Source: Turritopsis dohrnii (taxonomy: Eukaryota; Cnidaria; Hydrozoa; Anthoathecata; Oceaniidae). Taken from it: a DNA stretch of 64,000 nucleotides. Below the pieces are notes generated by a model that did not search any database, was not told where the DNA came from, and saw only the letters and a program-made list of their open reading frames with translations. The translations under genes were made by a program, and so were the position numbers. This document shows positions 22,863 to 35,700 of the stretch, piece by piece (position 1 is the stretch's first letter; each line of letters starts with the position of its first letter). The stretch lies in contig BQMF02000058.1 of NCBI GenBank assembly GCA_027922465.2, positions 868,001 to 932,000 on the forward strand, read 5' to 3'.

Positions 22863-25240
22863 GAATGTATTCTGTTCATATCAGCTTCCTTTTTTGCGTA
22901 ATTAAAAATATCTACCCTGTGTTTGTGGGTACAAGATTTTTCCAATGTTTGTCGTTAGCTGTAAGACCAACTTCAACTAAAATAGATTGTATCCTTTATA
23001 AACGTGCTGTATTTACTTTAACACTAACACGTAATATAAGAATTAGTCCAGATCAAAACAGTAAAATTAGAAAGTGACAAATATCACTTCTTGATTCAAT
23101 TACCAAATAAAAATGGAAATGTAAGCTTGACCGTTTTCAACAAAAATATGTGTGATTAGAAATTCTAAAGAATCTATCAACACTTCTTGGCTAATGGCTC
23201 GTAGAAAAACCTACAAGACAGATTGACATACAAGTATATCACTTTTAAATTAAGTTTTTTAGCGGTTTCATCATTATTTTCTGAAACCATAAAGCAATTG
23301 CGATACTTTGAGTATAGTTTTTTTGACCTCGTATAACCACTTGAAACCCAAGCATTGTTTCTGTTACATTGTTGTTCTTCAGGGCCAGATGACACGATTT
23401 TTTTCAAACAAGAAATTTACTTTTTGGTTCTCTTCGAACTTCATAAATAATTTCCAGATAATAAGCAGAAGTATGCTCAATGAGAATTCCTCATCAAAAC
23501 AATACAAAATGGGTTTGGAAAAGATGCAGCTAGCAAATTAGCAAACGAAATCAACAAAACGATTGGCTCTCGGAAAGATTTCTTTCAAGGAAACTTCCGA
23601 CTTCAGTTTTCTCACGACCTTCATAACAGCTCATTTTCTTCAAGAGATTCCTATTGTAACGAAACTATGAACGAAACTTGAACGAAACTTGAGTCTTCTC
23701 GAACAGGTTTCCCCATTTTGTCACGTGCAACAGCAGTTCGTTTTTTGATATTTTGTTGACTTGGGTCCGTTGGAATTAAAATGAATTGAAGGATTAAACA
23801 TTTTCTTGATGTTGAAAGTTCATTTCTCGTTTAAGTTGAGGTTCGTTTAATAATATCACCTGCCTTCCTTCGTGTGAAAAAATCGTGTATATGGTTGTAC
23901 TTCATCAGGAATGAAATTTCATATAGCAAAAAATAATTTGTGATCATTGAAAATTACCTTTGGTTAGTCTTGATGCAGGAAGAACATTTCTACTCACACA
24001 ACACACCCCTTTTCCTTCGTCAACAGAGTTGACTACTCTAACTTTTCAGAGGCTGGAGTAAATCTCTTGGACAAATACTGATCACAAACAATTGTCAAAA
24101 AATAATAAAATATTTGGAGAAATTTATATAGAAGACTTGAAACATTCAACTGGCAAAGATCAGCCAAAACCATGTGGCGTATTAAAAAATGCATTGTTAT
24201 AAGATAGAGACAAGTGTCTTTTGCAACATTTTGTTTATCAAGAGTTTTTACATTCATTTTTTTTTGTAAAAATTGTTTATTAAAAAAATATTTTGTAACA
24301 TTAACTTCTTAATTACTAATAAGTCATTAGATATCTTCGGAAAGTTCTTGACATATAAAACAATAAATAAATCAGTAACAGTTTAAAAGAAAATCTGAAA
24401 TATCGAATATGAAACAACAATAACTTTGTTCACTGTCGATTGTATCGATAATTCGCGTTATTTACAGCAAATAATTTCATCAAATTAATTCATCGGTATT
24501 CTGCTTTTAAAGAAGTCCTTATCGATACTATCGATAAGTCGATATTAATTTTCACAGCAATTTCCTTTAAAACAGTTTCTGATTTAAAACGAATAATAAA
24601 CGATGTTTAGTCGCACAAGGAAAAATGTACAAAACTCCATGTGAAAAGGGACTTTAAAAGTGATAGACTACTTCGTAAATATTGTATGAAACAACAGTTC
24701 ATTAACGAAATATTAAATCTCTCATTCCTCATCATGAAAGCAACATAACACAGTTACCGAATTTCGTTCGAATTAACGAAACCAATAAAAAACAGTTTTC
24801 TAAATTTAAATTCCTCTATATTTTTATATAATGAAAATAAACAAGCTATAAAAACAAAAAAACAAAAAAAATCAACACCTTACTTGTACAGAGAAATATA
24901 TTTCTTGTATAAACCCAATACACACACCACCTATTAAAAGAGGGTCGTGTCTATGAAAAAGCTTGCAATATAAACACACACACACAAACAAACTTTTAGC
25001 GGTTTTAACAACGCAGATTACGAACTAAAAAAAAAGAAAAAAAATTCTGTTTGAATAAGATAAAGGAAATATTTTTGTAAACATTGGTCTGCTGAAAATC
25101 GTGGACGTCAGAATATTGAATTATTTACAAAAACACTTGGTAATTAGCCAAATCGAGTGCGTCTGGACGATAGATATTTCCTATTGAAAAATATTTATGA
25201 AAACACCGCTGAAGATTGAAAACAGAAAACTAATCAAATC
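22863..25240. other. Spacer between the convergent genes
   Basis: No recognised gene. A 76-residue minus-strand frame at about 23177-23407 has a fairly coding-like composition but no family resemblance. 24840-25060 has short A-rich and CA runs. Part of the right end is the 3' UTR of the polycystin-like gene. Confidence 0.4.
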
Positions 25241-25246
25241 TTTATT
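25241..25246 (-). terminator. Candidate poly(A) signal (AATAAA on minus strand) of the polycystin-1-like gene
   Basis: TTTATT on the plus strand gives AATAAA on the minus strand about 175 bases after the stop codon at 25422-25424, a normal distance. No other cue was checked. Confidence 0.45.
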
Positions 25247-25421
25247 TATATACGTGAACAATGGTAAAAACACGATGATGAATATTAAAACCGATAGATT
25301 ACATCCTAGTTAGTCACTCAAGTGTGATGTTTTTCCTTTTCTCTTTTAATAATTGCCGAAAAAAAATGATAAACAGTAATGGAATATTCGTGCATTTAAA
25401 CATGAGATCAACTGAAGAAAG

Positions 25422-26797
25422 TTACTGATGTGTTGTTCTTTTGCTCCTGTTAAAAAGAGACTTGTACACCTCAGCGTTTCTTCTTTCAGCTTCTACAATC
25501 TCCTTAGATAGTTTTGGTCTACCAAAAACCTTTTGAAAGGCATACTGATTAAAAGCAGGTTCAATCGAAATGCTCGTGTCGCGTTTGATATGAGCCGATT
25601 TGACCGATTCTTGAGAACGGGTTCCCTTAACGCTGCTCGACTCCTCAGAAGGTGTCTTGCTGACCAATGATTGAGAGTTCAACGATGCCAAACCACTATC
25701 TTTTGAGACGATTGAAGAGAAAATGTCTTGGTCTTCTTCCATTATCACAGCTTCAGTCGCTATATCATGCAGACGATTTTCTGCTTCTTTCGGACTCAAC
25801 CTTTTTCTCGATCTGAATTTCTCTTCAATACCTTTTCGAATCTTAACTGAATACTCATTTTCAGAACTGGGAGAAGGTAAAATCACACGATTAAATATTC
25901 TCTGAACTTCCGAAAAATCTTTGAATGTTTTAAGCTGATCATTGTTTCGTTGGTATTGGTCAGGCCAGGCCATTTCGTCATCACCTTCATCTTTTTCTAG
26001 AATTAATGATGGTTCGATCGGTTCATTTATCATCGAATCGATTGGTCTATTCTCCATAATGCTAGCCAATGAAAATCGTTTAAAACTTCCAATCGAGTTT
26101 CTCTGGAAGCGTCCTTCAACGTCACGTATCCTAGAAACCCTACTGGAGCCTAGACTTCCTTGTAGCGTACTGCTGTTATGACTCTTCAGTGTGTTTATTG
26201 TATGTGAAAAGGCGTCAGTATTTGCTCTACGAGAATATTGATCAGTTGCCGACAATTTGGATGCCGACTGCCCAGTTGTATAACACAAAGACGTATCAGC
26301 GTCGGAATCGTCGCTGCTACTTTCACTGTCAACGACGTGTTCACTTTCAGCAAGTTTATTCACTCGATAAAGCACCTCTTCAAGTTGGTAATCGATTTCT
26401 TCGAAAACATATTTCTATGAAAAGTACGTTTCGTTTACAGAAATCAAAGGGCTACTGTTTAAAAGGTAAATTAGTACATGCACTTACCTTGGGAATTTTT
26501 GAGTGTAGATGATATCTTTTGTTTAAGGAAGAGTAACCTTTGAAATAATACCACCTACAAAATAAGTTATTAGAAAATAAGTTATCAGAAAATGTTCTTC
26601 CGTATGTTCACATAACTGTCTCACGTCATAAATATATTTGTCGTATGATGTTTTAACAGTCTGCCATTCATTTGATGTCGTTTTTCACTTAAATTGCACA
26701 CGTACCCTTTCTTAAGAAGCCATCCTAGTGTAATGTTCTTCTTCCTCATTCGCCGCTTCTTACGTCGAGTCAAAGCACCAAGAAAGAATATGCAACT
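25422..26797 (-). CDS. PKD1L: Polycystin-1-like exons: cytoplasmic C-terminal tail
   Basis: Exons 26706-26797, 26488-26554 and the last exon 25422-26414 (331 codons with stop). After the final helix a strongly basic patch (TRRKKRRMRKK) leads to a likely coiled coil (YVFEEIDYQLEEVLYRVNKL), the element that in PKD1 pairs with PKD2. The rest is a Ser- and acid-rich tail (SESSSDDSDAD and several RXXS sites such as KRFSLAS), with no recognised catalytic domain. It ends SKRTTHQ before the stop. Confidence 0.85.
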
Positions 26798-29700
26798 CTG
26801 GCAATAAAACAAAAGTTCTAAAAGTAGCAAGAAAAACCAAGCACGTGAATATAGATTAGTGGAGCCTTACCATTCTCACAGAAAGCCAGGCAACAAATGA
26901 CATCACAACACTAAGGAAGAAATGCACTTCGGTGAGACAGTCTTTAATCTTATCGATCTCTGGGAGCAATCGTTGATAATGCAGCATCACGTATTCCATA
27001 CTCATCCAAATTGATGGGAAAGGTGAACAATGAATTAAACGCCAGTAGATTGAAAAACCCACAACAAGAACCATAATGTAGACCTAGAGGAAAACATTTA
27101 ACCTTTTATACAGTGTGTCCACGAGAAAGGGGGCACCTAACTTTCAAGAAGCATATCTTATGGTTTTCGAGCTTGTTTTTTTCAATTTTTATACGAAAAG
27201 AAAGAAATTTTTTTGTTATCTCTAAATACATGACCTTTTTAATAGAAAAATGAATTTTGGGGGAATTATAATTGATTTTACCATGAAACCATGCAATTAA
27301 ATCAATAATGATCCATTAACGCTTGCTTGAATAGGAGTTAACGGCTCGAGTAATATGGAAAGTCATGAAAAATTAAAATATTGTGATAAAGCTGCATTTA
27401 TACTTGGAAAACACATATTTTTTCACAAACATGAAACATAAAAGTTTCATTTCTAAAAATCTTTTAAAAAGATTTTGGCAAGGCGTTGGGAATGCAAAGT
27501 TATTAAATCATAATAAAAAACTTAAGGTAAGTTTACATAATGAAAAAAAATTGTGCCTATTCAAAATATTTCGTGACAAACTTATCACAACACCACTCAC
27601 AACGGTTGTTTCAACGAAGAGTTAAAAGTCTATTTAATTGATCATTACAAAAATTAACAACCATGTCGAAAGAAAAAATAGTCATTATTATTTAAAATAA
27701 GAATTATAAATAACAACTTATATTTTTGGAAAGCTCGTAAATTCTTCTTTCCAACGGTATAAAAACCGATTGTATTGGTGAAAATTCAAACATTATTTGT
27801 GTTTTAAACCAGGTGCTCACATTCTCGTGGACACATTGTACAGTCTGTGACGTTACAGGCAAAATGCATGCTTTTTGAAAACCTCACAAGGCCCATTATA
27901 AATCAAAATATCAGGTCTCAAGTGTAGTTTATACGGTTGAACTTTGTCTAATGTAAATCTAATGACCTGTACATAAAACTCTGTCATTCTTAAATAAAGG
28001 TATTACCAATGTCTAATCGCAGATCAATTGATTTACATTAGACAAGGCGAACGTTCGACGTATAAACTACCTCTCAGTTTCAGGATGCAGTGTTGAAGCT
28101 ACAATTCTCTATTAAGCCTAGTTCAGACGTGGCGATTACAACGATTACGACGATTAAAACTTAGTGTAATCGTCAGAACACTTTTGTAATCGTCGTTATC
28201 GTCATAAACGCCTGGCGTTTACGACGACAATATATAAAAGTTTTTTAACAACTTTGAAAATTAATCGCAATCGCCAGGTGTGAACATATAAACAACCCCT
28301 TGACGATACTACAAAATAATATTTTCGCCAATAAACGCGTTTTAGATGGAGGGGCGTTTCATTGAGACAACAAACAACACTAGTAAAACGTAACTACAAG
28401 GGTCAGCTATTTCAAGGTCACACATCCCATAAAACTATTTCTTTTGTTTGTTGTTGTTGTTTTCTGGAGGAGGAGTTGTGGCTATAGATGCTTTGCGGTT
28501 TGAGAAAACATTGTGCTAATTTGGCATTGATATCGCTTGAAAGGTTTCACCAATACAGTGTGTCATCATCAAAATTTGAATTCGAATAACTTTTTATTTT
28601 TTGTTGTAATAAACTTGATTTTTATATTACTCGATAGGAAATCTTATAAATTTTTCAAAAATTAAAGTTTTAGAAGCTGAGAAAATTTAGGGAAGAAGAA
28701 ATATCGCACTATTCACTTTATTAACTTTATAAAAGTCCATTAACACCACACTAATGAGAAGCTTATTTACATACAATGTACAGTGTGCTTCGTAATGTTG
28801 GAAATGGAAATTTTAAAGCTGTTTTTTTAAATGAATATACTGAATTTCAAAACAATTTTTACACCGTTGGAAAGCCATTTTCAAGTTCTTTCGGATAGTA
28901 TGTTTTTGTGAAAAATGAAAAAGTGGTTTTTGAAAAAATAAGGAAAATGCCTTATATTATTATTATTATTATTATTACGAATAAAGGATAGGCATTTCAG
29001 TCTACAAAAAAACTGTTTTACAAATGCGTCCTATAAATTCTTGGAAAAATGTAATTAAATTTTTAATGGTCGATTAAGATGTGAATGAAAAGAAAAGATT
29101 TTTGAAACAATGGCAGCAATTTGGAAAACAATAAACTAATTTGAGCTGTGTGTTCACGAAAAACGTTAAAATTTTATGTTTTAAAATATCAATTTGGGGG
29201 TCTCAGCGCAAACATAAAATTAATAAAAAATTTGAATGGATTCAGTGTTTTGAAACAATAGGCACGATGTAATGAAACTATGTGTTAATCGACCATTAAA
29301 AATTTAATTACATTTTTCGATGACATTTTCCTTATTTTTTCAAAACCCACTTTTTCATTTTTCACAAAAATATACTAGCCAAAAGAGTTTGAAAATGGCT
29401 TTCCATTGATGTAAAAATTATTTTGAAATTCGGTATATTCATTTAAAAAAACAACTTTAAAATTCCCATTTCCAACATTACGAAACACACTGTATTATTA
29501 ATTCAATTTCCGCGCCTTAGCGAAGGAAATTGTTTGATTTAGACATTCTATCTATCTAACTCTCTCCGTAACAGTTTTTTGCCGTTTTCGGAAAGTCCGT
29601 TCGGATTTCAGATTGTTTGTTTATTCAGAATAGTTAATGACAGACCCAAAACTCTATGCAAAATGTAATACAAAAAGGCCACTTTCAATAATAATTCGCA

Positions 29701-32700
29701 AAAAATAATAAGCTTTTTATACTTTTCAAATACTTTTAGAAGTTATTTTAGCCGTTTTATATTTAAAACTTCCCAATTCAATTATCTTTAAAATTTCTTT
29801 AAAAAGTCAGTAAAATATGCACACCGAACACGTGAATCGTTCTCGAACCGTTGGTTTATGTTTTGAGGAAATTGTAGGTAGAAGCTTTGAAGAAGAGTTT
29901 TAAGACTTTATCTACTATTGCAATCGAAATATAATCATAAGAACATTCCTTATGGAGGAAATATTGATGTTTAGCTGACTCTGGGAAAAATTCTTGAAAA
30001 AGAAGGTGAAGGTTTGATAGTAAACGAAACTTTGCTGTGAAAAAAACTTCCAATATCACAGCAGAAAAGTATTATAGTATCAAAACATTACTGGTGAATA
30101 CGTCAATAAATGCATGAAACATGTTCATTTAATTTAATAAATATTACACCGAAAGTTGAAGATATTGAAAAAAAAAATAAACAAATGAAATTGTCATAGC
30201 AGCACAAATCATTAGTGAATGAATTGACCCAAACATACATACATACTGAAAGTATAAACATGTGCAAGATATTGGTGTGCTTTTGTGGCTCCGAAACGTC
30301 ATAGTGAATTGAAAAGCGGTAATAAATTAAAGAAAAGAGTAATTTGGGGAATTCCGGACTGTTTCAAATTATTCATCACTGTACAATGCTCGGTCAAGCT
30401 ATCACTTGTGTGGAACTGATTAGTTTTAAATTCACATTTAAAAGAATTTAAGATGACATTGTTCAAAATAATCCTGCAAACCGTCAATGGAGGCACAATG
30501 ATTTAGTTTGGATATATGTCAGAGGAAAAGAAACTTTGGATGATGATTAGAATCCAACCAATTATATACATAAAATGAGATCGCTAAAGCCTTGTGAAAA
30601 TTTGGAGTGTAACATGTTCCAGGACACAATATCTTAAGGGGATTTTTTTGTGTGGATTAAGTTTTGCAACTTTTGCGAAATTTGGCCAAATTCGCAAAAA
30701 ATAAATCCACGCAAAACGTCAAGACATGAACGATTCACGAAAATAAATCCACGCCAAATTTCATGATTTTATTTGCTCATTTCTTGGCTCTGTTTACCTT
30801 TTATATATTAACTATTTCCTTGTACTTATCAAGCACCGATTGGTTTTGCAATGTGGCAGGCATGGAAATGATGATTTTTACTGTTACTTTTGAAATGCCC
30901 AAGTTTCTCCTGCTCCTATTAATGCAAGTTATGAACAATTTCAATGTTTATTTAAATATATATTACCAACAATGTTTACTTAAATATATTACTGAATTCA
31001 CATTTCTGACAAAATTTGGAAGGTGTGCACAAATAACAATTGGAACATCCTGATATTAAAGTTGGCAGTTACTTGCAGATTTTTCCCTGATTTTTCCTTG
31101 ATTTTCAAATGATTTTGGTTCACTTCTATCGAATATCATTTTATTCTTCATGTGAACCATAAGTCATACTTTGGGAATTGTGATAGATCTGTTCTCACGT
31201 ACGCAACAAGAACAGAATGGATAGTCATTCAGATATCTTGAAAAATTAGCCTAAAGCTATTTCCTCTAGGCCTGCTGCGGAAATTGTTCAAGCCCTGAGG
31301 CTTCTAGTTTTATCTTGCACTGAGATCCCATATTGACATTTAAAAAAGCCATTTTGTGAACACTTAAACGATTAAGTAATTAGTTTTAATAGATGCAGAA
31401 CTTGTATATAAGGACTCTTTTTAAAATTTGTAATTTATCTAACTTGATCATGTAAGCCTGTACTTACGAAAAGCTTTGTATACTTAGTGGAATTTTAACA
31501 TGTGTTTTTAATGTAATAATTATTCACTGGCTGTTATTTTCTATAAACGATTAAAGTTTGGCTATTTTTTGTTTTGAATTAAAGTTTGAAACGCAAATTT
31601 CTAATGGATTTTCGCTTTAATGTTTTTATTGAAAAAGTTTTTTTTTTCTTATACACGCTTTTTTTTTTATAAGAACCAGTAAAATCTGACCCGAGGCTGG
31701 CTGTTCTTATTTTTTGAGCCTTTTTCAGCCTGAATTGTTCTTATTTTGTTCTTAGCGTTAAGAACACAGCTTCAAATTTTGTTCTTATATTATAGTACTT
31801 CCAGTAAAATTAAAATAAATCTTTTAAAAAAAAACTGGTTAAAAGTATGGTTGCTGCTCGGTAATGACCTGATATGAGTATGCAAGGTAAAAAAACAAAC
31901 TACTAAACCCATTGACCAGTGACAGAATTCACATCATAAGTTGTTCTTATCATGAATTGTTCTTATTTTATAAGAAAATTCAGGCTTAGTCTGTTCTTAA
32001 TTTTTGAAACAATGATATGAGCCTCAGGTTGTTCTTATTTTGTTCTTATGTTTTGGCCAAATCTGAGGCTCATGTTCTTATAAAATTGTTCTTATAAAAA
32101 AAAAAGCGTGTAACTCTTAAATAATTTCTTTAACAAACTTACGTATCTACAGTGTGTATCAAAATGTCTTATCCACCATGGCTTTCCAAGGGTGTAAAAA
32201 TTATTTTGAAATTCGGTATATTCAATTAAATAAACAGCTTTAAAATTTCCAACATTATGAAACACACTGTATAAGATTTGCATTGTATTATAACTAACCG
32301 TATACGAAGCGACACCTGTGAAGGAGGTTTTAAGGACTTTGAGATGGATAGATGTGACAGGATTTAATTTCAGGATGTATAGACATTTGAGAGCAGCAAA
32401 GAACATGAAACCACCTTTTGAAAAGAGAAGAACCTGCAAAAGATAAAAAACGTCATAAAGTACTTTCATACGATATGATTTTCAATCTGCAATACCAGTT
32501 AAGCAAGAGCTTTCCAAATACTGGAGCATGCAACACAAACCTTTTTCAATGTAATGATGCTTTGAGTGTTGATAAACACCTGGTGAACTTCATGATTATT
32601 GAACTCCATATTCAAAAAATAACCACGCAGATAAAAAATTGCCATTTTGTCCAATAAACACGAGACACATACAACTGAACCAAATGCAATTACGACCATC

Positions 32701-35700
32701 TAAATACAAAACTAACAATAACAATAAACAACAATAATAACAACAACGACTACAAATTATGACACACGGTTTAAAATAATAATTAAAGTTTTGTTTACAC
32801 TGTGTGATTTGATTAATCAAATAATTATTGGTCATTTATACTGAAACAACCGATAAGTGAAAACCAAGCTTAAGAGAATGGCAAACGTTATTTACTTACA
32901 TCGAGTAGGCTGGACCATTTGAACAAAATAAACCATCCACACTCTAGGAACCTGTTGTATCCATAGGCCAGCAGAAGGCTGATCATTATACCAAGAAAGA
33001 TCTACAAGAAAGAATCGAGAATAGTAGGTTAGATGTGTCACACCTTTCACGAATTTCTGCTTACATACATGAATGCATGTATATGAGTTTTACTAAACTC
33101 ATATTGACACCCGTAATCGAGTTACAGTCCTGTTACTCGAGTTACAGTTCCCGACAGACTTGCCTTCAATGCTATAATTGTCTCTAGCAGAAACAGAAAC
33201 TCGGGAAAAATTATTGCTCCATGTGATGATGTTCTCGTATACGAGAGAAAATGAACTCACTTCTCCAATAACGAAGCGCAAGCATTCCACGCTGAAACCA
33301 CAGTTGATGCGGAATGTCTCCACCGTAAGTGCCGGGATCATCGGGAAACCTACTTCAACATAGCTTCAATAAAAAAAAGAAACCGATTGATTCAAACAAA
33401 AACAAAAATAAACTCCGGAAAAAATCTCCGGAAGACAAGTTACCTGTACAATGGTTTTCCAGTCATCTTCATAAGATTGAAACGATACTTTATAAGATTA
33501 ACAGAATTTTTGAACGACTTTCCTGAGTTTCCCACAATATCAGTGACATTTTTCCTGATGAAAAAAATACGAGAGATGTTTAAAGAACGGTTGACAATTA
33601 CAGATAACGGGGGTAAGATTCATAAGATTGAAATGGTACTTTGTAATATTAACAGAATTGTTGAACCACTTTCCTGAGTTTCCCACAATATCAGTGACAT
33701 TTTCCCTGATGAAAAAAATACGAGAGATGTTTAAAGAACGGTTGACAATTACAGATAACGGGGGTAAGATTCATAAGATTGAAATGGTACTTTGTAATAT
33801 TAACAGAATTGTTGAACCACTTTCCTGAGTTTCCCACAATATCAGTGACATTTTCCCTGATGAAAAAAATACGAGAGATGTTTAAAGAACGGTTGACAAT
33901 TACAGATAACGGGGGTAAGATTCATAAGATTGAAATGGTACTTTGTAATATTAACAGAATTGTTGAACCACTTTCCTGAGTTTCCCACAATATCAGTGAC
34001 ATTTTCCCTGATGAAAAAAATACGAGAGATGTTTAAAGAACGGATCGGGGAGTTCTTTCAAGCAGTTTGATAATTGTTTTCACGGATAGGATCTGGAAAT
34101 GCTACATTAAGTCTCCTTTTGTTCAAAAAAACTATTTTCATAAATTAGACTTCGTTATTCCAATGACTGGTTGCCAAGTCAATCCAGTCGGTATCAAAAA
34201 ATCACGATGAATTTTTAAAGGAGAAAACATTCAATGCACAAACACAACAGCAGGAGCTGTTGGAATGTCTTCTTTGATATTTCTAGTTATATTTTATGCA
34301 AATCCATAAAAGCTTTCCTGGTTTGATGTCTTTCATATAAAATCATTTTATATGTTCTCGTAAGTTAGTTTAGTGATCCTTATGAATTATTTATTATAAT
34401 TATCTCAAATCTTTGGTGTGTTCAACAACAACAATAACACCAAAGATTTACTTCATAAACAACACAATGTCGTTTTGCATTTTGCAGGATCAAATAAAGT
34501 AACCTACATCGTTCAAGTTAAATTTTTAAGCAAGGATAATTTACCTCGATAAGTTAGCTTATAGCATAGATACCCCTGCGAACTGGAAAAAAAGTCAGGA
34601 AAGATTCAAACTCCTATACTTACTTCCATACTGAGTATAAGTTTTCCAAAATATCAGTGACATTTTCCCTGATGAAAAAAATACGAGATATGTTTAAAGA
34701 ACGGATCGGGGAGTTCTTTCAAACAGTTTGACAATTGTTTTCACGGATAGGATCTGGAAATGCTACATTAAGTCTCCTTTTGTTCAAAGAAACTATTTTC
34801 ATAAATTAGACTTCGTTATTCCAATGACTGGTTGCCAAGTCAATCCAGTCAATATCAAAAAAATCACGATGAATTTTTAAAGGAGAAAACATTCGATGTA
34901 CAAACACAACAGGAGCTGTTGGAATGTCTTCTTTGATATTTCTAGTTATATTTTATGCAAATCCACAAAAGCTTTCCTGGTTTGATGTTTTTCATATAAA
35001 ATCATTTTATATGTTCTCGTAAGTTTACCTAGTGATCCTGATGAATTATCTATATATTAATAGCCGATTCTCTGTTTGTTTGTTTGTTTGTTTGTTTGTA
35101 AGTCACGCAAAATGGTAGGTGAGCTGCGAGAGAAACCATTTCTTATTTTTTACGCGACGTCAGTGTGAAGCCATTCCATTGAGACCCAAATAGAATGCGA
35201 CGTTTAGGGAAAATTATCTCGGTAACCAATAGGGATAACTGACGTTTTTTGGGGTCCGCGATACAGGCGATGGGGTGATGAAAAATTTGGGTCTAATTTT
35301 TTTGGGGGGACGGGTCTGTGACGTCATCAAAACTTTTGATTGACGATATCTCCGTAACGGTTGGTCGTAGCGAAACGATCCCATACATTTTTTTGATCAG
35401 TTTTTCGAGCTCTACAACATGGGCACACTTGTTATTGCAAATTCCTTAATTTTATTTTTCGTGAACTCAACGCAGGCTGAACATGGCGGCGAGCGACGCC
35501 GCCTTGGCGGCTAGTCTATATATTAATAGCCGATTCTCCGTCTGTAAGTCACGCAAAATGGTAGATTAAGTTGTGAGCGAAATTATTTCTTTTTTTGTGT
35601 GCGACGTGAGTTCGAAGTAAATACATTGCAACCCCAATCGAACGTGACTTTTTTTGGCTGATGAACTAATAGGAATAACGTTTTGTTTTTATCATTATTG

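Noticed and set aside
24841..25060. Possible regulatory or satellite block of A- and CA-rich runs
   Set aside because: Short low-complexity runs without a repeated unit; ordinary for AT-rich spacer.
33387..33979. Overlapping plus-strand frames giving a repeated 50-residue peptide
   Set aside because: They are shadows of the 151-bp array; the real coding sense is the opposite strand and the unit length is not a multiple of three.
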